This document shows, piece after piece, positions 6,854-7,396 of a DNA stretch of 7,396 bases. Location of the stretch: positions 1 through 7,396 of the forward strand of contig JAGCZE010000470.1 in assembly GCA_017960415.1 (NCBI GenBank), written 5' to 3'. The notes beneath the pieces are model-generated. The model saw nothing but the letters and a program-made list of their open reading frames with translations, did no database searches and was not told where the DNA came from. This DNA comes from Lachnospiraceae bacterium. Its GTDB lineage: Bacteria > Bacillota_A > Clostridia > Lachnospirales > Lachnospiraceae. How positions within the stretch are numbered: the stretch's first letter is position 1; each line of letters opens with the position of its first letter. The position numbers and the translations under genes were made by a program.

Positions 6854-6925
6854 AATTACCTATACCGATAAATTCCCGAAACATTCTGATTTTGGCATTT
6901 ATTAGGTATAGGTAATTGTTTTATG
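6854..6925 (+). terminator. Long terminator-like hairpin after ldhA
   Basis: Perfect 13-bp outer arms, AATTACCTATACC (6854-6866) and GGTATAGGTAATT (6905-6917), are followed on the plus strand by GTTTTATG. Inside, 6868-6873 pairs with 6897-6902 and 6876-6881 with 6890-6895, so nearly the whole 64 nt folds. It starts 23 bp after the ldhA stop. The U-run is short, so terminator function is likely but not certain. The stem is longer than needed for termination. Confidence 0.55.
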
Positions 6926-6939
6926 ACCTACCGGTATAT

Positions 6940-7240
6940 AAGGTGCTGTCGCATAAACAACTTGAATGGGCTGTCGCACTAAAAAATCAAGCCCCGACAC
7001 AGTAATAGATTCAAAACAATCTGCACAAACGGTAGAAATTCTTATTCGGTGTGAGAAAGCACTTTTGCAAAAATCGCTACTGTCTGAGCGTAAGCGAGTT
7101 TAGCGGTTTTTGCAAATGGGAGTGCTTTCGAACAGCGGATATAGAATTTCACCGTGCGGAAGCCGTTTTGAATCTATTATTGTGCCGGGGCAGATGTTTT
7201 AGTGCGACAGCCCCCTATATTTTTGGTGCGACAGCACCTT
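6940..7240. repeat. 301-bp long-hairpin element with nested terminal inverted repeats (MITE-like)
   Basis: The whole stretch is one imperfect inverted repeat. Arms from outside in: 6940-6953 with 7227-7240 (14 bp perfect); 6968-6984 with 7197-7213 (17 bp perfect, GGGCTGTCGCAC end); 6991-7017 with 7165-7191 (27 positions, one mismatch, one wobble); 7023-7026 with 7154-7157; 7035-7042 with 7143-7150; 7043-7052 with 7132-7141 (imperfect); 7055-7063 with 7121-7129; 7064-7079 with 7101-7116 (16 bp, one wobble). The loop is 7080-7100. The outer and second arms share GCTGTCGCA, so the ends are doubled. No transposase and no convincing protein are present, and no target duplication was found. It could be a palindromic MITE, a bidirectional terminator between convergent genes, or a structured RNA. 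The hairpin is certain; the class is inferred. Confidence 0.8.
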
Positions 7241-7245
7241 GACTA

Positions 7246-7396
7246 TCATTTCTTCATAAGTTCGTTCAGGATTCCCAGTTCATTGGTCAGACCGTCAATA
7301 GCTTCTGCAGAGGTACGCAGCATCAGGAGAGTCTGCTCGGCTGAAGCGGTTGTTTCCTCGCTGACACCTGAGAGAGTCGAAATACTCTCGGAAATA
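7246..7396 (-). CDS. Methyl-accepting chemotaxis protein, C-terminal end (rest outside window)
   Basis: The last 49 codons of a minus-strand gene are seen, with the stop (TCA on plus) at 7246-7248. The peptide contains GVSEETTASAEQT followed by a heptad-rich helical tail ending LNELMKK. The S-x-E-x-x-A-x-x-E-Q-like pattern with I/V-S-E-E-T-A-S is typical of the C-terminal methylation helix of transmembrane or soluble chemotaxis receptors, which signal to CheA/CheW. The sensor domain, and hence the ligand, lies off the right edge. There is no terminator of its own between the stop and the giant hairpin that begins 6 bp further on, so that hairpin may end this transcript. The gene converges on ldhA. 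Confidence 0.8.
   Translation of the reverse strand, partial: ISESISTLSGVSEETTASAEQTLLMLRTSAEAIDGLTNELGILNELMKK

Noticed and set aside
7051..7242. A 63-codon plus-strand open frame inside the giant hairpin
   Set aside because: It lies wholly within one arm and the loop of the inverted repeat, shows no family features, and has no ribosome binding site that I trust.
6930..7250. Target-site duplication flanking the hairpin element
   Set aside because: The left flank (GGTATATA) and right flank (GACTATCA) show no matching direct repeat at the repeat ends.

Overview
The window most resembles a chromosomal segment of a Gram-positive fermentative anaerobe of the Clostridia, probably Lachnospiraceae. 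The pointers are moderate-to-low GC, strong AGGAGG-type ribosome binding sites, a lipoprotein sugar-binding protein with a Ser/Thr/Gly/Asn-rich linker, a very large second binding protein, an LdhA-type D-lactate dehydrogenase and a methyl-accepting chemotaxis protein. This placement is inference from gene content, not from a marker gene.

Layout. Positions 1-2093 (minus) hold the first 697 codons of a very large membrane-anchored extracellular solute-binding protein. It carries two related beta-rich, carbohydrate-binding-like repeats ahead of its binding-protein domain, and the gene runs off the left edge. Directly upstream on the same strand, 2256-4001 encodes a complete 581-residue lipoprotein solute-binding protein of an ABC importer. 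The two are separated by a 12-bp hairpin (2193-2224). Three CG-centred AAACGTTT-type palindromes lie upstream of these two genes (about 2168-2181, 4103-4118, 4177-4188), as expected for a LacI-family regulator of a sugar-uptake operon. Permease genes would be expected to the left of the window.

The gap 4002-4437 holds those operators, a TATAAT box, a possible leader hairpin and a clear minus-strand intrinsic terminator (4226-4262) that ends the next gene. That gene, 4438-5502 (minus), encodes a ten-helix EamA/DMT-family transporter. It is divergent from a fermentative D-lactate dehydrogenase gene (ldhA, 5800-6830, plus). The 297-bp divergent region contains a good promoter for the transporter, a weaker one for ldhA, and two copies of a 16-bp palindrome TGAAAG-N4-CTTTCA. 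One copy sits downstream of each promoter at almost the same distance, suggesting that one regulator controls both genes.

ldhA is interrupted by a single -1 frameshift at about 6465. Both parts match the family and all catalytic residues are present, so this is a very recent mutation, a sequence error or, less likely, recoding. Its C-terminus has an unusual Cys/His-rich tail.

After ldhA, 6831-7245 holds no gene. It contains a long terminator-like hairpin (6854-6917) and then a 301-bp element (6940-7240) that folds almost completely into one giant hairpin with nested terminal inverted repeats. This looks like a palindromic MITE or a large structured RNA element. Six bases beyond it, the minus-strand stop codon of a chemotaxis receptor appears (7246-7396), whose gene continues off the right edge.
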